NCBI GenBank assembly: GCA_963923455.1
Contig: CAWULT010000008.1
Coordinates: 7,301 to 71,300, forward strand
DNA: 64,000 nt
Direction of reading: 5' to 3'
Origin: CAWULT01 sp963923455
Lineage (GTDB): Bacteria; Acidobacteriota; Vicinamibacteria; Vicinamibacterales; UBA2999
Below the pieces are notes generated by a model. It was not told the origin of the DNA. It did no database searches and saw nothing but the letters and a program-made list of their open reading frames with translations. Positions 8,742-17,398 of this stretch are shown here, in pieces. A program made the position numbers and the translations under genes. Position 1 is the stretch's first letter. Each line of letters opens with the position of its first letter.

Positions 8742-10187
8742 ATGTCCATCCCGTTCGACAACACCTACGCCAGGCTGCCGGACCGTTTCCACGCCCGCCA
8801 GGCGCCCGCGCCCGTGCCCGACCCGCAACTGGTTCGCGTCAACGCGGATCTGGCGGCGCGTCTGGGCATCGACGCGGACTGGCTGCAGTCGCCCGACGGC
8901 ATCGCGGCCCTCGCGGGCAACACCGTGCCCGACGGGGCGGAGCCGCTGGCGCAGGCCTATGCCGGCCACCAGTTCGGCAGCTTCGTGCCCCGGCTGGGCG
9001 ACGGTCGCGCCCTGCTGCTGGGTGAGGTCGTGGACGTCGACGGCGTGCGGCGCGACATCCAGCTCAAGGGCTCCGGCCGCACCCCGTTCTCGCGCGGCGG
9101 CGACGGGAGGGCGGCGCTCGGTCCCGTGCTGCGCGAGTACATCGTCAGCGAGGCGATGGCCGCGCTGGGCGTACCGACCACCCGCGCCCTCGCGGCGGTG
9201 GCCACGGGCGAGCGTATCCTGCGCCAGGAGGGGGCGCTGCGCGGTGGAGTGTTCACGCGCGTGGCGGCCAGCCACGTCCGCGTCGGCACGTTCCAGTACT
9301 TCCGCGCGCGCAACGACGTCGACGCGCTCCGCCAGCTGGCGGACCACGTGATCGCCCGTCACTACCCGCACGCGGCCGACGCGGCGAACCCGTACGCGGC
9401 GCTGCTCGACGCGGTCGTGACCGCGCAGGCCGACCTGGTCGCGCACTGGATGTCGCTCGGTTTCGTTCACGGCGTGATGAACACCGACAACACGGCCGTG
9501 TCCGGCGAGACGATCGACTACGGCCCGTGCGCGTTCATGGACGGCTTTCGCTGGCAGCAGGTGTTCAGCTCGATCGATGCCGGCGGGCGCTACGCGTGGG
9601 GCAACCAGCCCGACATCGCACTGTGGAACCTCACGCGGTTCGCCGAAGCCCTGCTGCCGCTGCTGGCCCCTGGCAAGGACGAGGCGCTCGGCGTGGCCGA
9701 GTCCGTGCTGGCCCGCTACTCGGACCGATTCGGCCAGCAGTATCTCTCCCGTTTCCGCGCCAAGCTCGGCGTGCCCGTGGACACGCCGCCCGAGCTGATT
9801 CAGGCGTGCCTGACGCTGCTCGATGCCCACCAGGTGGACTTCACGCTCTTCTTCCGCACCCTGACGCGCGTGGCGGCGGGGGCCGGCGTCGAGGCGCTGG
9901 CCGCGCTGGTGCCGGATCAGGCGGCCTTCGGGCAGTGGCTCGCGGCGTGGCGCGCGTCATACACCCCGGAACACCTCGCGTCGATGCGGGCGTCGAATCC
10001 GGTCCTCATCCCGCGCAACCACCGCGTGGAGCAGGCGATTGCCAGCGCGTACGCCGGCGACTTCGCGCCGTTCCACCGGCTGGTGGACGCGCTGGCGTTG
10101 CCCTACGAGGACCGCGCAGAATGCGCAGACCTCGAAGACGCGCCCGAGCCGTCCGAGCGCGTCACACAGACGTTCTGCGGCACGTAG
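8742..10187 (+). CDS. selO: SelO family protein AMPylase (YdiU)
   Basis: Pseudokinase-fold enzyme (481 aa) that transfers AMP from ATP to Ser/Thr/Tyr of target proteins and is linked to oxidative stress responses (family knowledge). Hallmark segments are AQAYAGHQFGSF, LGDGRALLLGE, QLKGSGRTPFSRGGDGRA, LGVPTTRALA, HGVMNTDNTAVSGETIDYGP and NPVLIPRNHRVEQAI. The C-terminus is FCGT, so the position held by Cys or selenocysteine in this family is present as Cys. The ATG at 8742 gives the standard N-terminus (SIPFDNTYARLP); a TTAGAT sequence 6 bases upstream could be a -10 box for a leaderless message, but it fits poorly. Confidence 0.95.
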   Translation: MSIPFDNTYARLPDRFHARQAPAPVPDPQLVRVNADLAARLGIDADWLQSPDGIAALAGNTVPDGAEPLAQAYAGHQFGSFVPRLGDGRALLLGEVVDVDGVRRDIQLKGSGRTPFSRGGDGRAALGPVLREYIVSEAMAALGVPTTRALAAVATGERILRQEGALRGGVFTRVAASHVRVGTFQYFRARNDVDALRQLADHVIARHYPHAADAANPYAALLDAVVTAQADLVAHWMSLGFVHGVMNTDNTAVSGETIDYGPCAFMDGFRWQQVFSSIDAGGRYAWGNQPDIALWNLTRFAEALLPLLAPGKDEALGVAESVLARYSDRFGQQYLSRFRAKLGVPVDTPPELIQACLTLLDAHQVDFTLFFRTLTRVAAGAGVEALAALVPDQAAFGQWLAAWRASYTPEHLASMRASNPVLIPRNHRVEQAIASAYAGDFAPFHRLVDALALPYEDRAECADLEDAPEPSERVTQTFCGT

Positions 10188-10425
10188 ATCGGAGGCGCCA
10201 TCGGCGGCGGCCCGACAGGAAGGGGCGACGGGACGCGCGTTCCGCGGTCGCGAGTGGCGCACCAGGCGCTGTTCGCTTGCGGCGTCCCGGCGCATGAGTG
10301 CCTGCGGAGGATGCGTCGGCGGCGCTGGAGATGGACACTCGGCCGCGCGTCGCCCGGGCGCGGCGTGACGTCCGCTGCCCGGAGGGCGGCGTCGTATGCT
10401 GGGCATCAGGGGGAGGAGGGCGGAT

Positions 10426-10914
10426 ATGACTCGCACGTGGGCAGTGGCCGCGCTGACAACGGTCACGATGGCCGGATGTGCCCGGCCGCAGCCGGCGCCG
10501 GAGACGCGCACGGCATCCGAGCGGGCCGCCGTCGAGGCCGCCACTGCAGCGTTTCACGAATCGCTGCGGGCGAACGACCTCGCGGCGTTCATGTCGTTCG
10601 TCGCCGACGACGTCGTGATGGCGCCGCCCGGTGAGGCGCCCCTGCATGGCAGGGCGCAGGTTCGAGCGTGGACCGACGCCTTCATGCAGCTGTTCCGCAC
10701 GTCGTCGCTGACGCTGTCCGACAAGGAGGTGCTCGTGGGTGACGGCTTCGCGGTCGAGCGCGGCTCCTACGAGTGGCACCTCGTGCCGCGCCAGGGTGGC
10801 GAGCCCCTCACGGACCGCGGGAGCTACATGCAGGTCTGGACGCGGACGCCGGACGGGCAGTGGCGGTTCGCGCGCGAGGTCTACAACAGCTCGGTGCCCC
10901 CGGTTGCGCCGTGA
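10426..10914 (+). CDS. SnoaL/DUF4440-like lipoprotein
   Basis: Small exported lipoprotein (162 aa). The signal ends in TVTMAGC, an acceptable lipobox. The mature part is an NTF2/SnoaL-like domain: EAATAAFHESLRANDLAAFM, SFVADDVVMAPP, RGRAQVRAW-type loop, then WHLVPRQGG and WRFAREVYNSS strands. Family members either bind small molecules or act as hydrolases or isomerases; no function can be assigned here. A strong GGGAGGAGGG site precedes the ATG and TATGCT at 10395 may be the -10 box. Its stop codon overlaps the start of the acetyltransferase remnant by one base (TGATG). Confidence 0.8.
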   Translation: MTRTWAVAALTTVTMAGCARPQPAPETRTASERAAVEAATAAFHESLRANDLAAFMSFVADDVVMAPPGEAPLHGRAQVRAWTDAFMQLFRTSSLTLSDKEVLVGDGFAVERGSYEWHLVPRQGGEPLTDRGSYMQVWTRTPDGQWRFAREVYNSSVPPVAP

Positions 10915-11162
10915 TGGCCGGCGTCGAGGGACATCGCGGCTGGCTGAACTACCTGGCCGTGTCGCCGGACCGGCGCCGCCGTGGATACGGGCGACAGCTG
11001 ATGGCCGAGGTGGAGTCGCGGGTGCGCGCGATCGGCTGCCCGAAGGTGAACCTGCAGGTGCGGCGCGGCAACGGCGACGCCGTCGCGTTCTACACCGCGC
11101 TCGGCTATGCCCAGGACGACCTGATCAGCCTGGGGCGCCGGCTCGAGCGCGACGACGCCTGA
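10914..11162 (+). pseudogene. C-terminal half of a YpeA-like GNAT acetyltransferase
   Basis: Only 82 codons from the ATG. The sequence EGHRGWLNYLAVSPDRRRRG through GCPKVNLQVRRGN and FYTALGYAQDDLISLGRRL matches the second half of YpeA-type GNAT N-acetyltransferases, including the acetyl-CoA pyrophosphate loop (RRRRGYGRQL). The first half (about 60 residues, strands 1-3) is missing. Family similarity begins with AVMAG, two codons before the ATG and already inside the preceding lipoprotein gene, which looks like a deletion junction. It may be expressed through coupling to the lipoprotein gene, but an enzyme with half a GNAT fold is unlikely to be active. Confidence 0.7.
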
Positions 11163-11222
11163 GCGCGCGGCCGGTCAGGGCCGGACCGTATCGGGAGGCC
11201 GATGGCGATGGTGGAGGGGCCC

Positions 11223-11243
11223 CGGCCCGCACGCGGCGGGCCG
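11223..11243. terminator. Hairpin between convergent genes
   Basis: Perfect 8-bp stem CGGCCCGC / GCGGGCCG with a 5-base loop, between the acetyltransferase remnant (+) and the secreted protein gene (-). It may act as a bidirectional terminator, but no T-run is present. Confidence 0.45.
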
Positions 11244-11262
11244 AAGCGCGAGGAACGGGGCG

Positions 11263-12123
11263 CTACTCGCCGCGCTTGATGTGGTCGGTCGAGCGCTCGT
11301 TCTCGTTGCAGATGAACTCGATCATCTCCTCGTCGACCAGGATCCGCTGGTTGACGCGCACCGTGAACGGCTTGGTGTACGCCTTTGCGTCGTCGATCGT
11401 GATGTCGATCTCGAGGGTACCGAAGTTCGGGCGGCGGAACCGCTCGGTCATCTTGAGGGCGTCGGTGTACGGGCTGCCGTTCACGTCGAGCCAGCCTGCC
11501 TTCTCGTCGCCCCGGAAGTTCGTCGTCTCGACGACCAGCGTGTCGCCCTCCCACCAGCCGCGCGAGTACCCGAACCACCACGGCGTCGGGTCGTTGGTCG
11601 GGGCCGGCCTCCCGTCCATGTAGATGTAGCGAAGGCCGTAGTTGCTCTCGTAGGTGATGAGCATCAGGTTCTTCGTCTGGACGATCTGCCTGGGCTGCGG
11701 GTGGTTGTGGTACTGCATCAGGCCGATCGGCAGGCACCACACGTCGGGGTTGTCCTTGCTGTTGTCGGCCATCCGCTTCTTCTTGAGCTCCGCGGCCCAC
11801 GGCTGCAGCGGCAGCGCGAAGCCGCGTCCCGCCACTTCACCGAAGGTCGACAGCGGGATGCCGTCCGGCGTGGTCGTCGGGGCCGGCGCGCCGCCGCGGC
11901 CGCGCCCGCCGCCGCCAAAGCCGACGCGGTTCCAGATGCCGGAAAAGTCGACCTTGCCGTCCGCGGTGCGCGGTGCCGGCGCCTCGAGGTTGACGTTGCC
12001 GTTGGCCAGCCGCGGGACACCCGGCGTCGGGTACTTCGGCCACTGGGCCTTCGCGGTTGGCGACAGCGCCACGAGCAGCGCAGCCACGCCCGCTGCCCTC
12101 AAGGCCCATGTTCTCTGCGTCAT
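11263..12123 (-). CDS. Secreted protein of unknown function, acidobacterial type
   Basis: Exported protein (286 aa) with a signal peptide ending SPTAKAQ. A Gly/Arg/Ala-rich linker (about residues 69-80) is followed by a conserved-looking domain with NPDVWCLPIGLMQYHNHPQP, ITYESNYGLRYIYMDGR, GYSRGWWEGDTLVVETTNF, MTERFRRPNFGTLEIDITI and CNENERSTDH. I recognise this as a family that is abundant in Acidobacteria genomes, often in many copies, with no known function. A GGAGGACTC site precedes the ATG. It stands alone, convergent with the acetyltransferase remnant. Confidence 0.8.
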   Translation of the reverse strand: MTQRTWALRAAGVAALLVALSPTAKAQWPKYPTPGVPRLANGNVNLEAPAPRTADGKVDFSGIWNRVGFGGGGRGRGGAPAPTTTPDGIPLSTFGEVAGRGFALPLQPWAAELKKKRMADNSKDNPDVWCLPIGLMQYHNHPQPRQIVQTKNLMLITYESNYGLRYIYMDGRPAPTNDPTPWWFGYSRGWWEGDTLVVETTNFRGDEKAGWLDVNGSPYTDALKMTERFRRPNFGTLEIDITIDDAKAYTKPFTVRVNQRILVDEEMIEFICNENERSTDHIKRGE

Positions 12124-12255
12124 CTATGAGTCCTCCTGCGAAGCGCTCGCTCGCGCGTCTCCGCCAGGCCCCTAGTGTGGTGGAAGTGCGGTTCCGGACA
12201 CAACCTGCCCAATCTGGTCGAGGGCTCCACGCCGGCTGGTGCCGCGGCCCGAGTG

Positions 12256-12567
12256 TCAGGCGCAGGGATTCAGCAGGTTGGTGAAGGCGCTCTGGGCGAG
12301 GATGCGCCAGCGCGGCGAGGCGGCGGGCGTGCGCGTGTCGAACGCGGCTGCCCGCGACCGTAGGGCCGTCACGCCGATCCAGGCCAGATATGCGGCGCTT
12401 GCATAGCGGACTTCGTCGCCGGCCGCGGTGCCGCGGGCCGACACGACGCCCGCCAGGCGCCCCTGGCTGACACGGCGCCCCACGATGTGGAGCACGTCGG
12501 GCCCCGGGGTGACGTTGAACCGCAGGCCGGCGCCCACGGACACGGCCAGCGCGTGCGTGTCCGGCAT
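12256..12567 (-). pseudogene. Decayed LysE/RhtB-type amino-acid exporter
   Basis: Only 103 codons, against about 205-210 for the family. The N-terminus MPDTHALAVSVGAGLRFNVT followed by PGPDVLHIVGRR is a good LysE start and NLLNP near the end is the mid-protein LysE motif, where the frame stops as NPCA. Between AAGDEV and YASAAYLAWIG about 20 residues of the second membrane region seem deleted. The second half of the transporter is absent downstream: 12124-12255 shows no further similarity. So there is an internal deletion and a 3' truncation, and no functional transporter can be made. Confidence 0.75.
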
Positions 12568-12719
12568 GTCGCATCGTCGCGCAGGGCCGCGCGGAAAATT
12601 ACCGGGACGCCCCCCTGAAGGGGCTTTGTGGCCGGACGAACGTCCGATACTCTTGGATGTTCGATTCGCGGTCACGGCGCGGTGCCGGGCCGCCGCGCGC
12701 GCCCTTGCGAGTGGAGCCC

Positions 12720-13922
12720 ATGTCCGCACCTGCGAAGGACCCCTCCCAGTCGAGGATGGTCGACCTCGAAGTCAAAGACGTCCGTGTCATCTTCTCGCCC
12801 ATCTGGGACGCCCTGGTGGAGGAGGTCGGCCAGGAGAACCTCCGGTTCCCGAAGGAGATCATCCTGCTCGGGGGGGCGCCCGGGGCCGGCAAGGGCACGC
12901 ACACTCAGTTCATCATGCAGGCACGGGGCCTGACCTGTCCGCCGATCGTGATGAGCGAACTGCTCACCGCGCCGGAGATGGAGCGCATCAAGGCGCAGGG
13001 CGGCATGGTCGGCGACAAGGAGGCGGTGGCTGCCCTGTTGCGGAAGCTGCTCGAGCCCACCTATCGGGACGGTGTCGTGCTCGACGGGTTTCCGCGGACG
13101 CCGGTGCAGGTCGAATGCCTGAAGCTGCTCGTGGACAAGATCAATCAGCTCCACAAGCATTACGCCGACACGCCGCTGGCGATGCACTTCCGCCGCCCGA
13201 CGATCCACGCGATGGTGCTCTTCGTCAGCGAGGGCACGAGCGTCGCGCGCCAGCTGCACCGTGGCCGTGAAATCGCCGAGCACAACCGCAAGGTGGCCGA
13301 GACGGGCGTCGGCACGCCGATCGAGCTGCGCGCGACGGACCTCTCCGAGGACCTGGTGCGGAGGCGCTACCAGGTGTTCAAGGAGCAGACGTGGGCGGCT
13401 CTCACGTCGCTCAAGCAGCTCTACCACTACCACTTCGTCAATGCCGAGGGACCGATTGCCGAAGTGCAGGACAACATCCTCAAGGAGCTCGAGTACCAGA
13501 GCTCGCTCGAGCTGGACCCGCGCACCTTCCAGCGCCTGCGCGAACTGCCGCTCGCCGAGGAGCTGGTCGTGCACGGCCGGCAGGAGCTGGTGAAGCGGCT
13601 CGACAGCTACGAGCTCGAGCACACCGAGCTCCTCGCGCAGATGGTCGACCTGGTCGGCACGAAGTTCATGCCGATCATCACCCGGCACGCGCTGTCGGGC
13701 CGCGCGATGGTCAACTCGGAAGACCCGATCTTCAACGAGCCGCTGGCCATCCCGATGCTGATCGATCTGTTCTCGGAACGCGGCTATCACGCCGTGGTCG
13801 ACAAGCAGATCCAGGAAGTGCCCGAGCGCTTCGACCTGCGGACCGGCGAGATCAGGTGCCGGCAGAAGGTCGTCTATCGCATTCAGATCTTCTTCAAGGC
13901 GTCGAACATCCGGCGCGGATAG
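12720..13922 (+). CDS. Adenylate kinase-like nucleoside monophosphate kinase, extended
   Basis: Protein of 400 aa whose N-terminal half is an adenylate kinase domain: P-loop LLGGAPGAGKGTHT near residue 50, the NMP-binding turn VMSELLTAPEMERIKAQGGM, and DGFPRTPVQVECL. True adenylate kinases have about 215 residues. Here a segment is inserted around HKHYADTPLAMHFRRPTIH and a C-terminal region of about 170 residues (FQRLRELPLAEELVVHGR to RRG) has no motif I recognise. The standard enzyme would phosphorylate AMP or another NMP; the substrate of this long form is unknown. The ATG at 12720 gives MSAPAKDPSQ; an upstream ATG at 12657 would add a low-complexity basic stretch. Confidence 0.8.
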   Translation: MSAPAKDPSQSRMVDLEVKDVRVIFSPIWDALVEEVGQENLRFPKEIILLGGAPGAGKGTHTQFIMQARGLTCPPIVMSELLTAPEMERIKAQGGMVGDKEAVAALLRKLLEPTYRDGVVLDGFPRTPVQVECLKLLVDKINQLHKHYADTPLAMHFRRPTIHAMVLFVSEGTSVARQLHRGREIAEHNRKVAETGVGTPIELRATDLSEDLVRRRYQVFKEQTWAALTSLKQLYHYHFVNAEGPIAEVQDNILKELEYQSSLELDPRTFQRLRELPLAEELVVHGRQELVKRLDSYELEHTELLAQMVDLVGTKFMPIITRHALSGRAMVNSEDPIFNEPLAIPMLIDLFSERGYHAVVDKQIQEVPERFDLRTGEIRCRQKVVYRIQIFFKASNIRRG

Positions 13923-13936
13923 GACGAGGTGGTCGC

Positions 13937-14746
13937 ATGATTCGCTCGTTGTGCTCGCTGGCGCTCGCGGTGCTGGCGCTCCCGGTGCCCGCGTTCGCAC
14001 AGGCCCCGGCGCCGAAGGCGCCGGCCGCCAGGCCCGCCGCTCCTGGGGCGAAGCCGGCGACGCCCGCGCCCGCCGCCCAACGGCCGGCCGCGCGCCGGCC
14101 CGCCGCTCCGGCCGCCGCGACGGGCGTGCCGCAGACCGACGAGGAGAAGATCGTCTACGCCATCGGCCTGCTGATGCAGCGGTCCCTCGGCCAGTTCGAC
14201 CTGTCGGCCGCCGAACTCGAGATCATCAAGCGGGCGCTGTCGGACGCGTCGGCCGGAAAGCCCGCCGTGGACCTGAACGAGTGGGGGCCGCAGATCGAGC
14301 CGTTGGCCGATGCGAGGCGTTCAAGAATCGCCATGCGCGAAAAGGTGGCGTCGGCCGCGTATCTGACGAAGGCCGCGGCCGAGCCGGGCGCGGTCAAGAC
14401 CGACTCGGGCCTCGTCTACCGCGACGTCAGCGCCGGCACGGGCGTGTCGCCGAAGGCCAGCGACACCGTGCGCGTGCACTACCGGGGCACGTTGACCAAC
14501 GGCACGGTGTTCGACAGCTCCTACGACCGCAACGAGCCGGCGGCCTTCCCGTTGTCGGGAGTGATCCCGTGCTGGACCGAAGGCGTGCAGCGCATGAAGG
14601 TCGGCGGCAAGGCCCACTTGGTGTGTCCGTCGGACCTGGCCTACGGTGACCAGGGCCGTCCCACGATCCCGGGCGGCGCGGCGCTCGTGTTCGACGTCGA
14701 ACTGCTCGAAATCCTGAGTGGTGCGGCGGCGCCGCCGCAGAACTAG
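13937..14746 (+). CDS. FKBP-type peptidyl-prolyl isomerase, exported
   Basis: Exported protein of 269 aa: signal peptide (to AFAQ), a long Ala/Pro-rich linker (about residues 22-65), an FKBP N-terminal helical domain (TDEEKIVYAIGLLMQRSLG onward) and a C-terminal FKBP domain. The latter shows VRVHYRGTLTNGTVFDSSYDR, ViPCWTEGVQRMKVGG and YGDQGRPTIPGGAALVFDVELL, with most of the usual active-site aromatic and acidic residues. This is the architecture of Mip/FkpA periplasmic foldases that assist outer-membrane and secreted proteins. It starts 14 bases after the kinase gene and may be co-transcribed with it. A strong hairpin follows its stop. Confidence 0.92.
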   Translation: MIRSLCSLALAVLALPVPAFAQAPAPKAPAARPAAPGAKPATPAPAAQRPAARRPAAPAAATGVPQTDEEKIVYAIGLLMQRSLGQFDLSAAELEIIKRALSDASAGKPAVDLNEWGPQIEPLADARRSRIAMREKVASAAYLTKAAAEPGAVKTDSGLVYRDVSAGTGVSPKASDTVRVHYRGTLTNGTVFDSSYDRNEPAAFPLSGVIPCWTEGVQRMKVGGKAHLVCPSDLAYGDQGRPTIPGGAALVFDVELLEILSGAAAPPQN

Positions 14747-14753
14747 CCATCCG

Positions 14754-14777
14754 GCGGGCGGCTCAGGGGCCGCCCGC
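14754..14777 (+). terminator. Hairpin after the FKBP gene
   Basis: Perfect 9-bp inverted repeat GCGGGCGGC / GCCGCCCGC with a 6-base loop, starting 8 bases after the stop. A second small palindrome (ACTCCT C AGGAGT, 14782-14794) follows. No T-run. Confidence 0.55.
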
Positions 14778-14977
14778 AGCCACTCCTCAGGAGTCGGGCC
14801 CGGGCATCCGTGGGCTCCGGTCGGGCCAGGCGCCGCGCCCTCGTACTTGGCCGCGGCGACGGTCAGGCCGACGACCGGGCTGGCGGGGGCCATGCGGCAC
14901 ACCGCGGTGAAGGGGCGGTTGCCCGCGCGCGGACGCCACGGACGGCCGCGCTGACGGCGCGGGGCAGGGAGGCGGGG

Positions 14978-16642
14978 ATGCGGAAGAAGGTCTCGGGGCA
15001 CGTGGTCGTCCGGGCGGTGAGCGGTACCTACGTCGTGTTCCTCGCCTTCAGCATGAAGAAGGCCGACACCCGCGGCTTGATGGGGTTCGCCATCCAGCGC
15101 ACGGACCTGGTCGAGCAGGAGACGACGTGGCTGCGCGGCAACAAGACGTTCGCGGCCGTCCGCCCGTCCACCGGGCTCGAGGACGCGAGCAGCCGCGACC
15201 ATCCGTTCCAGGCGTTCCAGTGGGCCGATTACTCGGCCAAGCCCGGGTATCGCTACCGCTACCGCGTGATCCCGATGTACGGGCGCCCGGGCGCGCTCAC
15301 CGAGGGGCCGGCCACCACCGTCCCCATCGGTACCGAGCCGCTCTCGGCCGGCCGTCACGACGTCCACTTCAACCGTGGCGCAATCGCGTCGCAGGCCTTC
15401 GCGCGCCGCTTTCCGGGGCTGTCGCTCGACGCGGCCGGTGCCCCCGCCTACGAGTGGCTGGCGCGCGACCTGCTGCCCGCGATGCTCGCGTTCATCGCGC
15501 AGGCGAAGGACGGCTCATGGAGCCTCCGTGCGGCGTTCTACGAGCTGAAATGGCCCCCCGTGCTCGCGGCGTTCGCGGCCGCGTCGCAGGCGGGCGCGGA
15601 CGTCCGGATCGTCTATCACGCCAAGGACGACGACACGGGCCGGGCCAACGATCTGGCCATCGCCGAGGCGGGCGTGCGGGCCCTCTGCGACGGCCGCGGG
15701 CAGGCGAAGCTGATGCACAACAAGTTCATCGTGCTGAGCCGCGCCGGCCGGCCGGTCGCGGTGTGGACTGGCTCGACGAACCTGAGCCGAAACGCGCTCC
15801 ACGGGCAGCTGAACGTCGGCCACGTCGTGCGCGACCGCGAGATCGCCGCGCGGTTCCTCGCCTACTGGTCCCAACTTCAGGCGGACCCGGGGCCCGACGC
15901 GCTGAAGGACTGGGCCGAGGTCGCCAACCCGCTCCCGCCGGCCACCGAGTCGGATCCAATCACCCCGGTGTTCTCGCCCCATAAGGGGCGGCCCGTGTTC
16001 GACTGGTGGGTCGCGCTCGCCGGCACGGCGGGCATGCCCCTCTTCATGACGTTTCCGTTCGGCATCGGGGCGGAGTTCCGGGAGGTCTACGGACGCAACG
16101 ACGGCGTGCTGCGCTTCGCGCTGCTCGACAAGTACGTCAACGGGGGCACCACGGCGTCGCGGGCGGCCGCCGTCGCCGACATCCAGCGCATCCGCCGGTT
16201 CCCCAACATCGGCATGGCGCTCGGCGAACGCATCTTCGTCGACTGGATCGACGGCTGGCGCAAGGAGGCCAGCCCGATCGGCGTCAACGTGGACTGGGTG
16301 CACACGAAGTTCATGCTGCTCGATCCGCTCGGGCCGGCGCCCGTGACGATGACCGGTTCGGCCAACTGGAGCGAGGCCAGCGTGCACACGAACGACGAGA
16401 ACATGCTCGTCATCCGCGGCGACCGGCGGGTGGCCGACATCCACTTCGGGGAGTTCATGCGCGTCTTCGCGCACCACCGGTTCCGCGAGTCGGTGGCGCG
16501 CCACATCGAGGCACGCGGCCGCGACGCGCTCGCCACCTGGAAGCCGCAGGACCTCGCCGACGACTGGCGGACGTGGGTGACGCCGCACTTCACGCCCGGC
16601 TCGGAGCACGACATCAAGCGACGGTACTTCGCCGGAGAGTAG
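14978..16642 (+). CDS. Phospholipase D-like protein with two HKD-type repeats
   Basis: Protein of 554 aa with no signal peptide. The N-terminal ~130 residues look like a beta-sandwich of the fibronectin type III kind (YRYRYRVIPMYGRPG). Two PLD half-sites follow: H247-x-K249 in LMHNKFIVLS with GSTNLS, and H442-x-K444-x4-D449 in VHTKFMLLD with TGSANWS. In the first repeat the Asp of HxKx4D is replaced by Ser254, while the second is complete. PLD-family enzymes hydrolyse phosphodiesters; substrate here unknown. A GGAGGCGGGG site just before the ATG at 14978 selects this start over longer upstream ones. The gene is followed after 7 bases by a small membrane protein. Confidence 0.85.
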   Translation: MRKKVSGHVVVRAVSGTYVVFLAFSMKKADTRGLMGFAIQRTDLVEQETTWLRGNKTFAAVRPSTGLEDASSRDHPFQAFQWADYSAKPGYRYRYRVIPMYGRPGALTEGPATTVPIGTEPLSAGRHDVHFNRGAIASQAFARRFPGLSLDAAGAPAYEWLARDLLPAMLAFIAQAKDGSWSLRAAFYELKWPPVLAAFAAASQAGADVRIVYHAKDDDTGRANDLAIAEAGVRALCDGRGQAKLMHNKFIVLSRAGRPVAVWTGSTNLSRNALHGQLNVGHVVRDREIAARFLAYWSQLQADPGPDALKDWAEVANPLPPATESDPITPVFSPHKGRPVFDWWVALAGTAGMPLFMTFPFGIGAEFREVYGRNDGVLRFALLDKYVNGGTTASRAAAVADIQRIRRFPNIGMALGERIFVDWIDGWRKEASPIGVNVDWVHTKFMLLDPLGPAPVTMTGSANWSEASVHTNDENMLVIRGDRRVADIHFGEFMRVFAHHRFRESVARHIEARGRDALATWKPQDLADDWRTWVTPHFTPGSEHDIKRRYFAGE

Positions 16643-16649
16643 GCCGGTC

Positions 16650-17033
16650 GTGCTCGCGCCCGGGCTCGCCTACGTCGCCTTCGTGTTCGGTACGGGCTTC
16701 GTGCTCGGCACCGTCCGCGTGCTGCTCGTGGTGCCGGCCGTCGGCGTGCGCGCCGCCGAGCTGCTCGAGTTGCCGCTGATGGTCGCCGCGTCGTGGCTGG
16801 CCGCACGCTGGATGGTCAGGCGCTTCGCGGTGACCGGGCCTGGCCGCGCCCTGCGCATCGGCCTGCTGGCCGGCGCGGGCCTGCTGGCGACGGAGGTCGC
16901 GCTCGGCGTCGCGCTGCGGGGCGTCGGTCCGTGGCAGGTGCTCACCGACAAGGACCCGGTGTCGGGCCCGGCGTACTACGCCAGCGTCGTGCTGTTCGCG
17001 CTGCTGCCGTGGCTGTTGACGGGACGCCGATGA
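16650..17033 (+). CDS. Small four-helix membrane protein
   Basis: Protein of 127 aa starting with GTG, almost entirely membrane-embedded: hydrophobic stretches at about residues 3-25, 36-52, 67-88 and 108-124. The loop WQVLTDKDPVSGPAYYAS before the last helix looks conserved. I do not recognise a characterised family. It begins 7 bases after the PLD-like gene and overlaps the next gene by four bases (ATGA), so the three are probably one transcription unit. Confidence 0.7.
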   Translation: MLAPGLAYVAFVFGTGFVLGTVRVLLVVPAVGVRAAELLELPLMVAASWLAARWMVRRFAVTGPGRALRIGLLAGAGLLATEVALGVALRGVGPWQVLTDKDPVSGPAYYASVVLFALLPWLLTGRR

Positions 17034-17398
17034 CGGGGAAGGACTTCACGCGCCTCGCCCTGGCCCTCGAGGGCGTCGAACAGGGCTCGCACATGGGCGC
17101 CGTGGACTTTCGTGTCGGCGGCCGCATCTTCGCGACGCTCGCGCACGTGAAGGACGGCTTCGGCAACCTGATGCTGACGCCCGAGGTGCAGCGCGAGCTC
17201 GTCGCCGAGGCGCCGGAGGTGTTCTTGCCGGTGGCCGGTCGGTGGGGACGGCTGGGTGCCACGCACGTCCGGTTGGCCACGGTGCACCGCGACACGCTCG
17301 ACGGTGCGCTCCGCGCGGCGTGGAGACTGCGCGTGGAGAAGAACGCCGGCCCGAGTCGGGTCGGACGCGCCCGGCGGGAGCGGGGTCGCGCGCAGTGA
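17030..17398 (+). CDS. MmcQ/YjbR family protein
   Basis: Small cytoplasmic protein (122 aa) of the MmcQ/YjbR family, which has a CyaY-like double-wing fold and is commonly annotated as DNA-binding. Typical segments: FTRLALALEGVEQGSHMGAV, DFRVGGRIFATL, FGNLMLTPEVQRELV and the terminal WGRLGATHVRLATVHRDTL. The last 20 residues are rich in Arg. It overlaps the upstream membrane-protein stop as ATGA. No specific role is known. Confidence 0.85.
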   Translation: MTGKDFTRLALALEGVEQGSHMGAVDFRVGGRIFATLAHVKDGFGNLMLTPEVQRELVAEAPEVFLPVAGRWGRLGATHVRLATVHRDTLDGALRAAWRLRVEKNAGPSRVGRARRERGRAQ

